This document shows positions 53,121-62,251 of a stretch of DNA of 64,000 nt, piece after piece (the first letter of the stretch is position 1; every line of letters begins with the position of its first letter). Both the position numbers and the translations under genes were made by a program. Below the pieces are notes generated by a model. That model saw nothing but the letters and a program-made list of their open reading frames with translations, had not been told where the DNA came from and did no database searches. The stretch is taken from positions 186,001 through 250,000 of the forward strand of contig DIHO01000019.1 in assembly GCA_002420185.1 (NCBI GenBank), read 5' to 3'. Source of the DNA: Opitutales bacterium UBA5694 (lineage in GTDB: Bacteria; Verrucomicrobiota; Verrucomicrobiia; Opitutales; Opitutaceae).

Positions 53121-53540
53121 ATGGCTAAGCGAAGATTATTGTTTTCGAACGAAGGAAGACAGAAGGATGAGATTAATGTTTCTCCCCTGATTGATATTGT
53201 ATTCATTTTATTGATATTTTTTATTGTCACAACGGTTTTCGTCGAGGAGACAGGGGTTGAGGTTCAGCGTCCGCGGGCCGTATCGGCGGTCGATTTGGAA
53301 AAGAATTCGATTCTAATTGCGATTACGGAGGAAAGTCGTATTATTTACGGAGGTGAGGAAATAGGGCTGTACGGCGTACGAGGGGTGGTGCAGCGGTTAC
53401 TAAAGAAAGAGAATATGCCGGTAATCGTCCAGGCGGATGCTAGGGTCTCTGTCGAACTGTATACGAAAGTGCATGACGAGGCCGTTTTGGCTGGAGCGAC
53501 TAGTATTAGTTTGGCTACGGCGAAGGGATCAAGCGGATGA
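53121..53540 (+). CDS. exbD: ExbD-type biopolymer transport protein
   Basis: A 139-residue ExbD/TolR protein from ATG 53121. The frame is also open upstream with ATGs at 53067 and 53088 (the latter with GGGAGG eleven bases before), but 53121 gives the family-typical N-terminus MAKRRLLFSNEGRQKDE. Then NVSPLIDIVFILLIFFIVTT is the single membrane helix with the conserved, proton-carrying Asp, and the periplasmic domain follows (ILIAITEESRIIYGGEEIGL, PVIVQADARVSVELYTKVHD). It pairs with ExbB. Its stop overlaps the TonB start by four bases (ATGA). Confidence 0.95.
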   Translation: MAKRRLLFSNEGRQKDEINVSPLIDIVFILLIFFIVTTVFVEETGVEVQRPRAVSAVDLEKNSILIAITEESRIIYGGEEIGLYGVRGVVQRLLKKENMPVIVQADARVSVELYTKVHDEAVLAGATSISLATAKGSSG

Positions 53541-54247
53541 CGCATGATATGAAGTTTTGTAAGACGAGTGAGCTCAATAGCAAAGGAGGAGTGTTTCTGC
53601 CTGCTTTGGATCGAAAGGGAGTGAAGATTTGGGCATTTTTTGGAGCATTCTTTTTGGCGACCGTTTTGTTTTTGATTATACCAATGACGCAGATGTTGGA
53701 TAGCCCCGATCGGGCGGATATTACTTTGCGCGAGATGAATTTGGCAGAGCTTGTTCCGCCGAGGCCTCAACTGACAAGGGATCCTATAGAACCGAAAAAT
53801 GAGGTCAGGCTGCCGGAGTTGCAAGAGAGCTTCCAAGAACTGAATCTGAATGAACTTGAGCTTTCTTTGAATCCGGGAATAGGGGACGCGTTAGCTATGG
53901 GGGTTGGTTCCATTAGCTTGGAGGAACAGGTTGATATTTTGGAGCAGATTCAGCAGGTTTTTCAATTTAGTGATTTAGAGTCGATACCGTCAATGATTGC
54001 ATCGCCCCGTTTTGACTACCCTCAGTCACTGATACGGCAAGGCATTCGAAAGGGAACTGTGGATCTACTGATTAGGATCGATAAAAAAGGAAATGCGAGC
54101 GTACTCCAGGTGGTATCGAGTCCTCACAACGAATTGACGAGGGTGGCGAAACGTCTTGTGGAGCGATCTCGTTTTACAACTCCTAAGATAGATGGCGTCC
54201 CTGTTACAGTTGATGGTAATTTGCCTCTGACTTTAGAATCTCCTTGA
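53537..54247 (+). CDS. tonB: TonB protein
   Basis: A 236-residue TonB: cytoplasmic start, one membrane helix (IWAFFGAFFLATVLFLIIPM), a Pro/Glu-containing linker (ELVPPRPQLTRDPIEPKNEV), and the C-terminal TonB domain from about residue 150 (PSMIASPRFDYPQSLIRQGI, KGTVDLLIRIDKKGNASVLQ, RLVERSRFTTPKIDGVPV). TonB links the proton-motive force to outer-membrane receptors. The linker is short and not strongly Pro-rich. It is the fifth gene of the operon, overlapping exbD by four bases; the TPR gene follows 14 bases later. Its likely client is the TonB-dependent receptor gene at 57.6 kb. Confidence 0.94.
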   Translation: MTHDMKFCKTSELNSKGGVFLPALDRKGVKIWAFFGAFFLATVLFLIIPMTQMLDSPDRADITLREMNLAELVPPRPQLTRDPIEPKNEVRLPELQESFQELNLNELELSLNPGIGDALAMGVGSISLEEQVDILEQIQQVFQFSDLESIPSMIASPRFDYPQSLIRQGIRKGTVDLLIRIDKKGNASVLQVVSSPHNELTRVAKRLVERSRFTTPKIDGVPVTVDGNLPLTLESP

Positions 54248-54261
54248 AATAAGAATACGTA

Positions 54262-55632
54262 ATGAGAATTGGAATCTATTCTAAAGTAGCATTGGCGATT
54301 TCCTTTTTGGTTGCGGGCTCGGAGGCGAGTTCCCCCCTGTTTTCGTTGACGGATTCCGACCCTACTAGCCAAGAGTTTAAGCGTAACTACCTGGGTTCCT
54401 ATGGAATCAACGCGGCCATCGAGCCGCGTCTTCAGCCTAAAGATCGGGAAATCTATGATGCGGTTTTGCCGCACCTTAATTCTAACCTAGAAGAGGCGAT
54501 TCGCATATTGGTCGATTGGGTAGAGCCGGAGAGTAACGCGGCGTTTAATTTTTTATTAGGTAGTCTTTATTATATGAAGGAGCGGATGGATGAGTCGGAA
54601 ATCGAGTTGAAGCGTGCGATTGAGAAGCATCCTTCTTTTCGGCGTGCTCATCGGACTTTGGCATTGGTCTATGCACATAGAGATGATGTACCGAAGGTTA
54701 TAGAGCATTTACTCAAGGTTATTGCGCTTGGTGGAGGCGATGGCCAGTCGTATGGAATGCTTGGTTACGGGTATTTGAGGGAAGAGAGATATCGTTCGGC
54801 ACTAGGTGCTTATCAAAGTGCACGCGTGTTTGCTCCTGATTCGTTTGATTATAAACGAGGAGAAGCTCAGTGTTTGTTGAATACGAAGCAATACGAGCAA
54901 GCCGTCGCTCTCTACGATGAGTTGATAACGGATAGTCCGAGCAATCCAGAATTTTGGCTTTTGCAGGGGAATGCTCTTCTGGCCTTAGATCGTCGGGAGG
55001 AGACCGCGGCCAATCTTGAAATGGCTCGCAGCCTTGGTGGCGAAACGTTTGAGAACCTTTCCTTATTGGCTAATATATATATTCAGAACGAGTCGATTGG
55101 TTTGGGTGCTGAGGTAGCGGCGAGTTCCATGCAACACGCGAAGCCCGGGGATGCGGACGTGGCGATGCGACAATTGGAATATCTCATAAGAGGAAGGTAT
55201 TGGGAAGAGGCAAGCGGTTTGGCGACTGCATTTGAGAAATGGCTTGAGCCAAAATTAGAAGCCAATCAGGCTCGGGAGTTCACAGCATTGTGTGCTGCGA
55301 TTGATCTTGGTCTTGGTCGCAATAAAGTGGGAATCGGAGTGCTGGAGAAAGTCCTGGAAGAGGACCCATTGAACGGCACCAGTCTACTTTTGCTAGGCAA
55401 GCACTACATGGAGAGTAATAAGTATGAGGAGTCAGAATACTATTATGAGCGAGTTTTGTCCGTAGAGAGTTTCCGTCGTGATGGTTTGATGGCCCTGGGG
55501 CAGATGGAAGTCGCCAGAAGAGATTTCAAGAAGGCTCTTCTTTACCTAAGGAGGGCTCAGGAAATAGAGTACGAGGCGAATACGCAGCAGTTTCTCGAAC
55601 AAGTGGAGCAAGCATGGCAAAGTAGTCGGTAA
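54262..55632 (+). CDS. TPR-repeat protein of the TonB operon
   Basis: A 456-residue secreted protein with a signal peptide (KVALAISFLVAGSEA) and a series of tetratricopeptide repeats through most of its length, with the usual small/large pattern (for example NFLLGSLYYMKERMDESEIE, AHRTLALVYAHRDDVPKVIE, MLGYGYLREERYRSALGAYQ). Repeats continue to the end (MALGQMEVARRDFKKALLYL). TPR proteins of this type close DUF3450-TonB operons and are thought to stabilise or regulate the periplasmic energising complex. The gene is 14 bases after TonB. No enzyme motif was seen. A short hairpin 26 bases after the stop could mark the operon end. Confidence 0.93.
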   Translation: MRIGIYSKVALAISFLVAGSEASSPLFSLTDSDPTSQEFKRNYLGSYGINAAIEPRLQPKDREIYDAVLPHLNSNLEEAIRILVDWVEPESNAAFNFLLGSLYYMKERMDESEIELKRAIEKHPSFRRAHRTLALVYAHRDDVPKVIEHLLKVIALGGGDGQSYGMLGYGYLREERYRSALGAYQSARVFAPDSFDYKRGEAQCLLNTKQYEQAVALYDELITDSPSNPEFWLLQGNALLALDRREETAANLEMARSLGGETFENLSLLANIYIQNESIGLGAEVAASSMQHAKPGDADVAMRQLEYLIRGRYWEEASGLATAFEKWLEPKLEANQAREFTALCAAIDLGLGRNKVGIGVLEKVLEEDPLNGTSLLLLGKHYMESNKYEESEYYYERVLSVESFRRDGLMALGQMEVARRDFKKALLYLRRAQEIEYEANTQQFLEQVEQAWQSSR

Positions 55633-55658
55633 GCGTGGGGTGTGGACGGATTGCTGTC

Positions 55659-55674
55659 GGAGATCGCTATCTCC
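55659..55674. repeat. Short hairpin after the TonB operon
   Basis: Arms GGAGAT and ATCTCC with loop CGCT. It carries, reversed, the GCGATCTCC core that recurs in other intergenic gaps (near 3986, 19874, 22217). No T tract follows, so it is more REP-like than a terminator. Confidence 0.45.
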
Positions 55675-56103
55675 ATTAGGGACCTACTTTAAAGCGACCA
55701 AGCAGTATTATTAATAAGTGAGGCAAATGGTGAGCTGAAATAATAGGGCGGGTAGTTTTTACGCTTCTCAGTACAATTGATTTTCGGAGCTAGAATCTAA
55801 CAGCGTCACTATGAAGACAATACAGTCGAGTTGGGGTTCGAACGCAGAAAGCTCCATAGCCCACTTCAACGGTAGGTTGTTTGCTTCGCTTTTATCCGTA
55901 AAGTCGTTTCGAAAGCTCGTCCAGGAGTCTCTTGCGAGACTTGAATGCATAAAAGAAACTGTATCTGCTGAGAAGAGAATTTTGAGAAAAAATGATCGTA
56001 GGTTTGCAGCGTTAATTATTATCGCTTGTATTTTTCAGAGATAAGCAGCGGATAGTTTCAGAGTTATTTTAGATTGGGTATTCTGAAGATAATTCATTTG
56101 GGA
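55675..56103. other. Intergenic stretch with a weak short frame
   Basis: About 430 bases between converging genes. A 77-residue forward frame (55811-56044) is open, with some protein-like character (FASLLSVKSFRKLVQESL) but no hydrophobic leader and no known family. It is not called as a gene. Confidence 0.35.
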
Positions 56104-57285
56104 TCAGTAGCCTTCATTTGCCTTTTCTGAATCTTTGGTAAGATATTGTTGAATAATATCGCGAGCGAAGCCGGAAGCGTCAGCTTGACTGAATGGTGCC
56201 CCTTCGTTGATCTCATCTGCGTACTCGAAATGATGTTCGTATTGGCTTCTGCCGTCTACTTTCTGATGGGTTGAAAAGCGTTCATTGGAAGCTAACACAG
56301 AAACCCATGCGGATCTTACTTCCGTCCAGTAAGGTGATGTTTTTTCCCAGTAATCAGAGGCGGCTTCGAGGCTTGGGCTTTCGATAAGTTCGTATCGACT
56401 GATTCCGATTTCATGACCCATGTAGGATGGTGTCGGCTCAGTTTCCCCGGCAACTCGTTTCCAGTTGTTTTGCTCGTGAAACCATCCTTCAGGCGTTATC
56501 AGGATACGATGAAAACCTTCCATGACTGAGTAGTCATCGCGAATGCTGTATTCTCGGCGGGGGAGAGGTCGCCAGCCTTGTTCGCTTGTCCACATCGAAC
56601 GATTACCGTTGTGCGTCCAGCGACCGAAGGCCTCGTAGCGAGGAGAATCGTCGACCTGCCAGACTGACTGAGCCCAACCCCCTTTGGCATCATTTACTGA
56701 ACGGGTGTCGCGGGCCCACGTGTTAGCACCTCTGTAAGTATAAATATCAGTGTCTTGATAGGTCCAATCTTGTCGCCAGTGTTTTATTACCATGGGGCCA
56801 GTTACTGTGCCGGCTTCGTCTTGAAAATACATGGCCAGGATGTGCTGAAGGCTAATGGATGTGTCCTCGTCTTCGACGATAATCACTTTTTCCGTGGCCC
56901 ACGAATGGTAAGGGGGAGCTGATTCATGCTCTTTGAACAAGCCTAGTGTTTCTAAAAAATGGAACCCGACCTTATAATCGCCTGCGAGCGAAAGGATTGC
57001 GGCACGATCTTTTTCAAACGAGTTGGAGGCTGCTGCAATCGAGGGGAGAGGCAGGTTTCTTTTTGGGGCGAGGATCACGTTGCTTCCTTTTGAACTTCCA
57101 CCCCTGGGGCTAGCCGTTTTCATTGGGAGCTCTCCCCATCCGAAAAGATAGCTGGTATTTGTTAAGGTCTTATCGTTTGAATTAGTTGTTTCAACTTCCG
57201 AATTGGGACCAAGCGTTGAAGTCGTTTGGCAACCGGTGAAGCCTAAAGCGATAAAAATTATAATGATGGGTGAGTAGTGATTCAT
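56104..57285 (-). CDS. DUF6607 lipoprotein
   Basis: A 393-residue lipoprotein with lipobox F-T-G-C near residue 19. From about residue 90 it matches DUF6607: SLAGDYKVGFHFLETLGLF, PYHSWATEKVIIVEDEDTSI, the SLQHILAMYFQDEAGTVTGP segment, MVIKHWRQDWTYQDTDIYTY, WAQSVWQVDDSPRYEAFGRW and RPLPRREYSIRDDYSVMEGF. The function is unknown; the family is encoded next to TonB-dependent receptors in marine Gammaproteobacteria and PVC bacteria. Here it lies between the TonB operon and the receptor operon, on the opposite strand from both, facing away from the receptor gene with a 310-base gap. Many Trp, Tyr and Arg residues suggest binding of a planar or charged ligand, an inference only. Confidence 0.9.
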   Translation of the reverse strand: MNHYSPIIIIFIALGFTGCQTTSTLGPNSEVETTNSNDKTLTNTSYLFGWGELPMKTASPRGGSSKGSNVILAPKRNLPLPSIAAASNSFEKDRAAILSLAGDYKVGFHFLETLGLFKEHESAPPYHSWATEKVIIVEDEDTSISLQHILAMYFQDEAGTVTGPMVIKHWRQDWTYQDTDIYTYRGANTWARDTRSVNDAKGGWAQSVWQVDDSPRYEAFGRWTHNGNRSMWTSEQGWRPLPRREYSIRDDYSVMEGFHRILITPEGWFHEQNNWKRVAGETEPTPSYMGHEIGISRYELIESPSLEAASDYWEKTSPYWTEVRSAWVSVLASNERFSTHQKVDGRSQYEHHFEYADEINEGAPFSQADASGFARDIIQQYLTKDSEKANEGY

Positions 57286-57595
57286 AGTTGCTCTTGAGTT
57301 TATAATGATTGAGATGTTGCGTTCGACTCCTGTAGGGATTTTATTTACTCTTTAGCGGATTTTCTACCAGGTTAGGTTTACGTGGCGATCTCAAGCGTTT
57401 TACTTGGATCGTTTTTATCCGCCATGGAGCACCAATTATCCTTCTTGGGCTGGATTATAAATATTATTATGTATAGTATTAATTCGATGGAAACTTGAAT
57501 ATATCTAATAAAGGGTTATTAGATTCTTTAAGGTCCTGTGCAGCGCGGTTACAATTTTGCGGTGCTTTATAAAAAACAGATACAATCAAAAGATC
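57286..57595 (+). promoter_or_regulatory. Divergent AT-rich promoter region with perfect inverted repeat
   Basis: The 310-base gap between the divergent DUF6607 and receptor genes is strongly AT-rich from about 57440. At 57503-57524 there is a perfect inverted repeat with nine-base arms ATCTAATAA and TTATTAGAT and loop AGGG, 71 bases before the receptor ATG. It could be an operator or an mRNA leader hairpin. It is not a good match to the Fur box consensus. Confidence 0.5.
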
Positions 57596-59857
57596 ATGAA
57601 GATAAGACCTACTATCAATGCACTACTTACTGGATGTATTACCTCCGTCGCAGGAATAGTACAAGCTCAGGATTCAGTCGTACAACTCGAGGAGACAACA
57701 ATCCAACTCGAGAGTATCTCTCGGGATGCCGAGATCGACTTATTTACAGGAACTGATTTCTTGGATAATCAGATCCATGATATGGAGGATCTTGTCCGTT
57801 TGATGCCGGGTATTTCTGTATCCAAGGGAGATGACAGGTGGGGCAGTAGCGGATTTAATGTCCGTGGGCTAGACGAGGATCGTGTTGCTATAAACATAGA
57901 CGGCTTAACTCAAGGCGAGACTCTTAAGTATGAAGGTGGCCAAGCCTATGGATATTTTAAGGGTTCTCGCAATGGTATCGATATTGAAGCTTTGAAAGGG
58001 GTTGAAATAGTAAAGGGTGCAGATTCAATACTCTCGGGTAGCGGTGCTCTAGCTGGAGCAGTAAATTATACGACTAAAGATGCCTATGATTTCTTGGGAA
58101 CTGGCGATGACACTTATTTTGGAGTGAAGAGTTCGTATGCTGGTGTGAATGAGGAGGTAATGGGCTCGATGACGTTTGCGAACCGGGCTGGTGGTATTGA
58201 AACTCTCGTCGTATATACGCACCGCGATTCTCATGAGTATGAGAATTATGATGGCAATGGGGCTGATATTGAAGGATCTGGCAGAGAAATACCTGATTTT
58301 CAAGATATAGAGACCGATAGCTTATTAGTAAAATTAAATTATCTGGCTTCTGAAAATCAATCCCTAGGACTTGTATACTCAAATTATGAGACAGATACCA
58401 TCTCGGACACTCGGTCATTTAATGGTGGTTGGTATTCAAATCGAAAAGGCAATGACTCAAGAGAGTCTAACCGTATCGGACTGACTTATGACCTTGTATC
58501 GGAGAATGGTATTTTCGATACGATGTCGGTTCGGTTGGATGACCAGAAACTCGATTTTGTCGCGAACACTGAACAGCACGTAAAGTACAATTTTGGGCCT
58601 TTTTTCCGAGCTGACGAAGATCGAGTCGATTCAAGAAGCTTCGACCAAGAGACTCAACAATTGAAAGTCGATTTTGCAAAGGATATTGAAGGTGATGCGA
58701 CGTCTCATAGTATTGTATACGGACTCGAATACCAGGATAAGGAATTTGTGAATAAGCAAATGCGCAAATCCAACAGTGTTTACAATGATCTTGGTTGGGT
58801 AGATCGAAACATCGGTGCGTTGATACCAGCTTCCGAGGCTCAGGTGTCTACGCTGTATGCCATGGATACGATCGAGATTGGAGAGAATTCGAAGATACGG
58901 TTTGGCTCGAGATTTGACGACTATCAATACGATGCTGAATCTAATGAGGACTTTAGCGATTCCACGGGGACTCTAGGGGAGACGAAGTTTTCGGCATTCA
59001 ATTGGGCAGTAGGATATGAACAGAATCTTAGTGAGGCTTTGATTGCAACCATAGGCGTATCGACTGGATTCCGAGTTCCTACGATCGAAGAAATGTATAG
59101 CACGAGTGGCTCGGCAGATGACTGGAATGTTGTCGCTAATCCAGATTTGGAATCAGAGAGCAGCCAGAACTTTGATGTGGCAATAGCTGGAGACTACTTG
59201 GGAGGATCATTTCGTATTGGATACTTCAACAGCCAATACAAGGATTTTATTGACTACGAGTCTCGTACGGGAATCAATACCAATACGGGTCTTGAGGATC
59301 CAAATGGTTACCAAGTGCCAGTCAATAGCGGAGAAGTAGATATCAGTGGTATCGAATTTTCCGGTCGATTAAATTTTAGCCAAGGCTTAGAAACCGGAAA
59401 AGGCAGATATGGAGCATCCTTTAGAGCTGCGTATACTGATGGGGAACATTCGAGTGGAGATCCCTTGTATACGGTTCAGCCGTACAGTATGAGCATGGGA
59501 TTAGACTACTTGTCTCCTGAAGGAAAATGGGGCAGCAATCTTTATACGACATATACTTCAGGGAAAAAGAATTCTGATTCCTACAAGACTCAGAGCGATG
59601 GATCTGTCATTTATCCACTTTATTTGAGCAATGCGGCTACTGTAGTGGACCTATCTCTCTTTTATAAGGTGAACGACAAACTACGTGTAGTGGCAGGAAT
59701 CTATAATTTAACGGACAAAGAGTATTACCACTGGGATAACGTGCGGTTTATAGATCAAGGCGATTTGCGCCCTGGTATTGGAGTTACAGGCGATGGGATT
59801 AAACGCTACACTGAGCCTGGTCGTAATGTTAGACTAAGTCTAAGTTACATTTTTTAA
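57596..59857 (+). CDS. TonB-dependent receptor, haem/haemoglobin type
   Basis: A 753-residue outer-membrane receptor from ATG 57596, which gives a signal peptide ending A-Q-A; the frame is open 13 codons upstream. The plug domain carries MEDLVRLMPGISVSKGDDRW, SSGFNVRGLDEDRVAINIDG and GADSILSGSGALAGAVNYTT, all typical of the TonB-dependent haemoglobin/transferrin/lactoferrin receptor family. The barrel follows and ends RYTEPGRNVRLSLSYIF, with terminal Phe as expected for outer-membrane insertion. No carboxypeptidase-like N-terminal domain, so it is not of the SusC type. Energy is presumably supplied by the dedicated TonB complex at 50.3-55.6 kb. A perfect palindrome 31 bases after the stop probably ends this transcript or attenuates it before the ApbE gene. 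Confidence 0.92.
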   Translation: MKIRPTINALLTGCITSVAGIVQAQDSVVQLEETTIQLESISRDAEIDLFTGTDFLDNQIHDMEDLVRLMPGISVSKGDDRWGSSGFNVRGLDEDRVAINIDGLTQGETLKYEGGQAYGYFKGSRNGIDIEALKGVEIVKGADSILSGSGALAGAVNYTTKDAYDFLGTGDDTYFGVKSSYAGVNEEVMGSMTFANRAGGIETLVVYTHRDSHEYENYDGNGADIEGSGREIPDFQDIETDSLLVKLNYLASENQSLGLVYSNYETDTISDTRSFNGGWYSNRKGNDSRESNRIGLTYDLVSENGIFDTMSVRLDDQKLDFVANTEQHVKYNFGPFFRADEDRVDSRSFDQETQQLKVDFAKDIEGDATSHSIVYGLEYQDKEFVNKQMRKSNSVYNDLGWVDRNIGALIPASEAQVSTLYAMDTIEIGENSKIRFGSRFDDYQYDAESNEDFSDSTGTLGETKFSAFNWAVGYEQNLSEALIATIGVSTGFRVPTIEEMYSTSGSADDWNVVANPDLESESSQNFDVAIAGDYLGGSFRIGYFNSQYKDFIDYESRTGINTNTGLEDPNGYQVPVNSGEVDISGIEFSGRLNFSQGLETGKGRYGASFRAAYTDGEHSSGDPLYTVQPYSMSMGLDYLSPEGKWGSNLYTTYTSGKKNSDSYKTQSDGSVIYPLYLSNAATVVDLSLFYKVNDKLRVVAGIYNLTDKEYYHWDNVRFIDQGDLRPGIGVTGDGIKRYTEPGRNVRLSLSYIF

Positions 59858-59888
59858 TATCGATATTTTAACTAGTCATTCGTTTATA

Positions 59889-59916
59889 GAGGACGGAACT
59901 ATATAGTTCCGTCCTC
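59889..59916 (+). terminator. Perfect palindrome after the receptor gene
   Basis: A 28-base perfect palindrome (arms GAGGACGGAACTAT and ATAGTTCCGTCCTC) starts 31 bases after the receptor stop. The following bases (ATTAAATTG) are AT-rich but lack a solid T tract. It could be an intrinsic terminator separating the receptor from the downstream genes, or an mRNA-stabilising hairpin. Confidence 0.65.
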
Positions 59917-60002
59917 ATTAAATTGTTAGAATACCGTTAAGCTTTTGAAAGAGATATTTATTTTTATATAATTTCCCAATTATAATAATATTTCTGAAGT
60001 GC

Positions 60003-61502
60003 ATGTTTTCATTTTCTATATCGACTCTGGTCACAAGTATTTTGTTTCTCTGTTTCGTAACTGAGGGCTCCGCCAATCAGATTGATGCGCAAGAATATAC
60101 TTTTCATAGAGACCACATACTGGGCACATCTTTCGATCTTAAAATAGTTGTACCCAATAAATCTTCAGCTGAGGTGGCTGAAGAAGCAGCTTTGAAGGAA
60201 ATCGATCGATTGAATACGGTCTTCAGTCTATATGATTCTCAATCAGAGATCTCTCGTTTGAATGAAGCTGAATCGCTCGTAGTTTCGGATGATCTTTTGG
60301 AGCTTATCGAAAAGTGCGAACAGTGGAGAGCCGTGACTGACAATATTTTCAGTGCAAGAATAGGTTCGATTGTACAAAAATGGCGTGAGGCTGAGAGATC
60401 TGGAGTCCTTCCAGATCGCCCCTCTTTGAGAATAGAGGCTGATGATATTCGCAGGGCAAAGGTATCCATCGATTCCGAGACGAACACTATTGAAAAAGAC
60501 TCAGTAATTGTTTGGACGACTGATGCAATCGCTAAGGGGTACATTATTGACAAGGCGTTTGAGGCGGCCATGTCGGCTAGTCCAGATGCTTCTGGATTAC
60601 TTATGAATATTGGCGGCGATATTCGCCTGATGGGAGAATCGTCGAAGGGGGGCCCGTGGAAGATTGGCGTGCCTGAGCCTCAATTGCAGATTGACAATTC
60701 ACTGCCAAAGCTAGTGGTTGCTCTTTCTCAAGGTGCGATTGCGACTAGTGGACATTCTGCACGTTCCTTTGAAATAGAAGGGAAAAGCTATTCGCATATA
60801 ATAGACACAATATCGGGCTGGACTGTGGAGGCAAGCCACTCTGCAACGGTCTTGGCACCTACTGCAACGATTGCAGATGTAATGGCAACGACCTTTACGG
60901 CCATGAACGCTGTCGAGAGTGTTCATCTCGCAGAAAAAATGCCTGGTGTAGAGTGTTTAATTTATGGGTACGATGGCCGCCAATATGTTAGCTCGGGATG
61001 GCGACAGCAAGAGATTGTTTCCGTCTCAGATAATTTGCAAGAAGATGGTTGGCCGAACAACTATGAGCTAGCGGTAGAGTACGAGGTGCCGAAACTAAAA
61101 GTATCCAAATACAGGGCTCCTTACGTTGCAGTTTGGATAACAGGGAGCGACCGAAAGTTGATTAAGACGCTTACGATGTTGGGGGAAAGTCCGAGATGGA
61201 CCGAGGAAAACTATGTTTGGTGGCGGCGGTACGCTCGCAAGGAACCACTTCTTGTCGATGCAATTAGTGAACCCTCGAGAAAGCCTGGCCGTTACCGACT
61301 TCTTTGGGATGGAGTCGATGATTTCGGATATCGAGTGCCACAAGGAGACTATATTCTCAATATAGAATTTAGTCGAGAATATGGTGGTCACAGTTTGGCG
61401 AAAATAGACCTTCCTTTGTATGGGAAAAAATATCGCTCGCATCGCAAGGCAGAAGGCGAGATCGGATTTGTACGGGTGGTGTATGCTCAAACTAAAAAAT
61501 AG
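60003..61502 (+). CDS. apbE: ApbE FAD:protein FMN transferase with C-terminal DUF2271
   Basis: A 499-residue secreted protein. After a signal peptide (SISTLVTSILFLCFVTEGSA) comes the ApbE domain to ~residue 345, which attaches FMN to Thr residues of exported proteins: LGTSFDLKI, FSLYDSQSEISRLN, TTDAIAKGYIIDKAFEAA, MNIGGDIRLMG, ATSGHSARSFEIEGKSYSHI, and the metal-site segment ATIADVMATTFTAM. A DUF2271 domain follows (YRAPYVAVWITGSDRKLIKT, RWTEENYVWWRRYARKEPL, GRYRLLWDGVDDFGYRVPQG). In other bacteria, these two families are neighbours in clusters with PepSY proteins; here they are fused. It probably flavinylates a protein of the same cluster, but no intact flavin-acceptor motif (S/T-G-A-T type) was found nearby. 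Confidence 0.92.
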   Translation: MFSFSISTLVTSILFLCFVTEGSANQIDAQEYTFHRDHILGTSFDLKIVVPNKSSAEVAEEAALKEIDRLNTVFSLYDSQSEISRLNEAESLVVSDDLLELIEKCEQWRAVTDNIFSARIGSIVQKWREAERSGVLPDRPSLRIEADDIRRAKVSIDSETNTIEKDSVIVWTTDAIAKGYIIDKAFEAAMSASPDASGLLMNIGGDIRLMGESSKGGPWKIGVPEPQLQIDNSLPKLVVALSQGAIATSGHSARSFEIEGKSYSHIIDTISGWTVEASHSATVLAPTATIADVMATTFTAMNAVESVHLAEKMPGVECLIYGYDGRQYVSSGWRQQEIVSVSDNLQEDGWPNNYELAVEYEVPKLKVSKYRAPYVAVWITGSDRKLIKTLTMLGESPRWTEENYVWWRRYARKEPLLVDAISEPSRKPGRYRLLWDGVDDFGYRVPQGDYILNIEFSREYGGHSLAKIDLPLYGKKYRSHRKAEGEIGFVRVVYAQTKK

Positions 61503-61523
61503 ACTTAATATGATAGGTTCCCA

Positions 61524-62201
61524 ATGACCACCTTACGTACAGAGATGTTTGTGCAGGAAAAAAAAGTCGGTGCAAAGGGAAGTGGAAATCGTAATAGCAG
61601 AAAGCTTAGGTCGAGGACTCAAAAGTATTGTCGAATGCTGCACGCCTATTTGTCAGCATTTGCCTTTTTGATACTCATGTTTTTCGCTGCCAGCGGTTTA
61701 TTACTCAATCACCCAGAGTGGTTTGCTGGGGGAGAGATCGGTGAGGATAAGACCACAGAAGCGAACTTCTCGATTGAGGCTTTGTCGGATGTTGCTAAAA
61801 TCAACGACGAGGGGGTTGCGTTTGCTGAATTCGCTAAGGAAAGGTTACCCTTGCTCGGGGATTTTCATAGTGCGGAAGTATTTCCGGAGGAAGAAGCTTT
61901 TTTAAAGTTCAGCGGATCAAAGGGGAGTAGTGATGTCGTTATAGATTTGGTCAATGGCAAGGTTGAATACGAAGTTACCAAAGCGAGCCTGGTAGAGATC
62001 ATGCATAATTTGCATCGGGGGAAAGACTCTGGAGCCGTTTGGAGTAAAGTTATAGATGTATCTGCAATTTTGATTCTAGTTATGTCTTTGTTTGGCTTTT
62101 TGTTAATGTTTTTCATTAAATTTCGTCTAGCCAACAGTATGGTGATTTTGGGAACCAGCGTGGTTTTTTTCGCAGTCATCTATGCGTTTTTCGTCAGCTG
62201 A
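61524..62201 (+). CDS. PepSY-associated transmembrane protein
   Basis: A 225-residue inner-membrane protein of the PepSY_TM type. A basic cytoplasmic N-terminus (about 35 residues) leads to the first helix with the signature HAYLSAFAFLILMFFAASGL, followed by LLLNHPEWF, which is the family's T/S-G-L-L-L-N/H-H motif. A periplasmic PepSY-like domain follows, ending LVEIMHNLHRGKDSGAVWSK with conserved His residues that may bind haem; then VIDVSAILILVMSLFGFLLM is the second helix and a third helix closes the protein. Related proteins in PepSY/ApbE clusters are thought to carry electrons across the membrane. It is 21 bases after apbE, thus in the same operon. Confidence 0.88.
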   Translation: MTTLRTEMFVQEKKVGAKGSGNRNSRKLRSRTQKYCRMLHAYLSAFAFLILMFFAASGLLLNHPEWFAGGEIGEDKTTEANFSIEALSDVAKINDEGVAFAEFAKERLPLLGDFHSAEVFPEEEAFLKFSGSKGSSDVVIDLVNGKVEYEVTKASLVEIMHNLHRGKDSGAVWSKVIDVSAILILVMSLFGFLLMFFIKFRLANSMVILGTSVVFFAVIYAFFVS

Positions 62202-62251
62202 ACCTGTTATTATCAGGATCAATAAAACAAATATTATAAAAAAATAGAATC

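Noticed and set aside
55811..56044. 77-residue forward frame after the TPR gene
   Set aside because: No ribosome binding site, leader or recognised family; too weak to call.
57440..57540. Fur box upstream of the receptor
   Set aside because: The region is AT-rich, but no 19-base match to the GATAATGATAATCATTATC pattern was found; only the ATCTAATAA repeat is supported.
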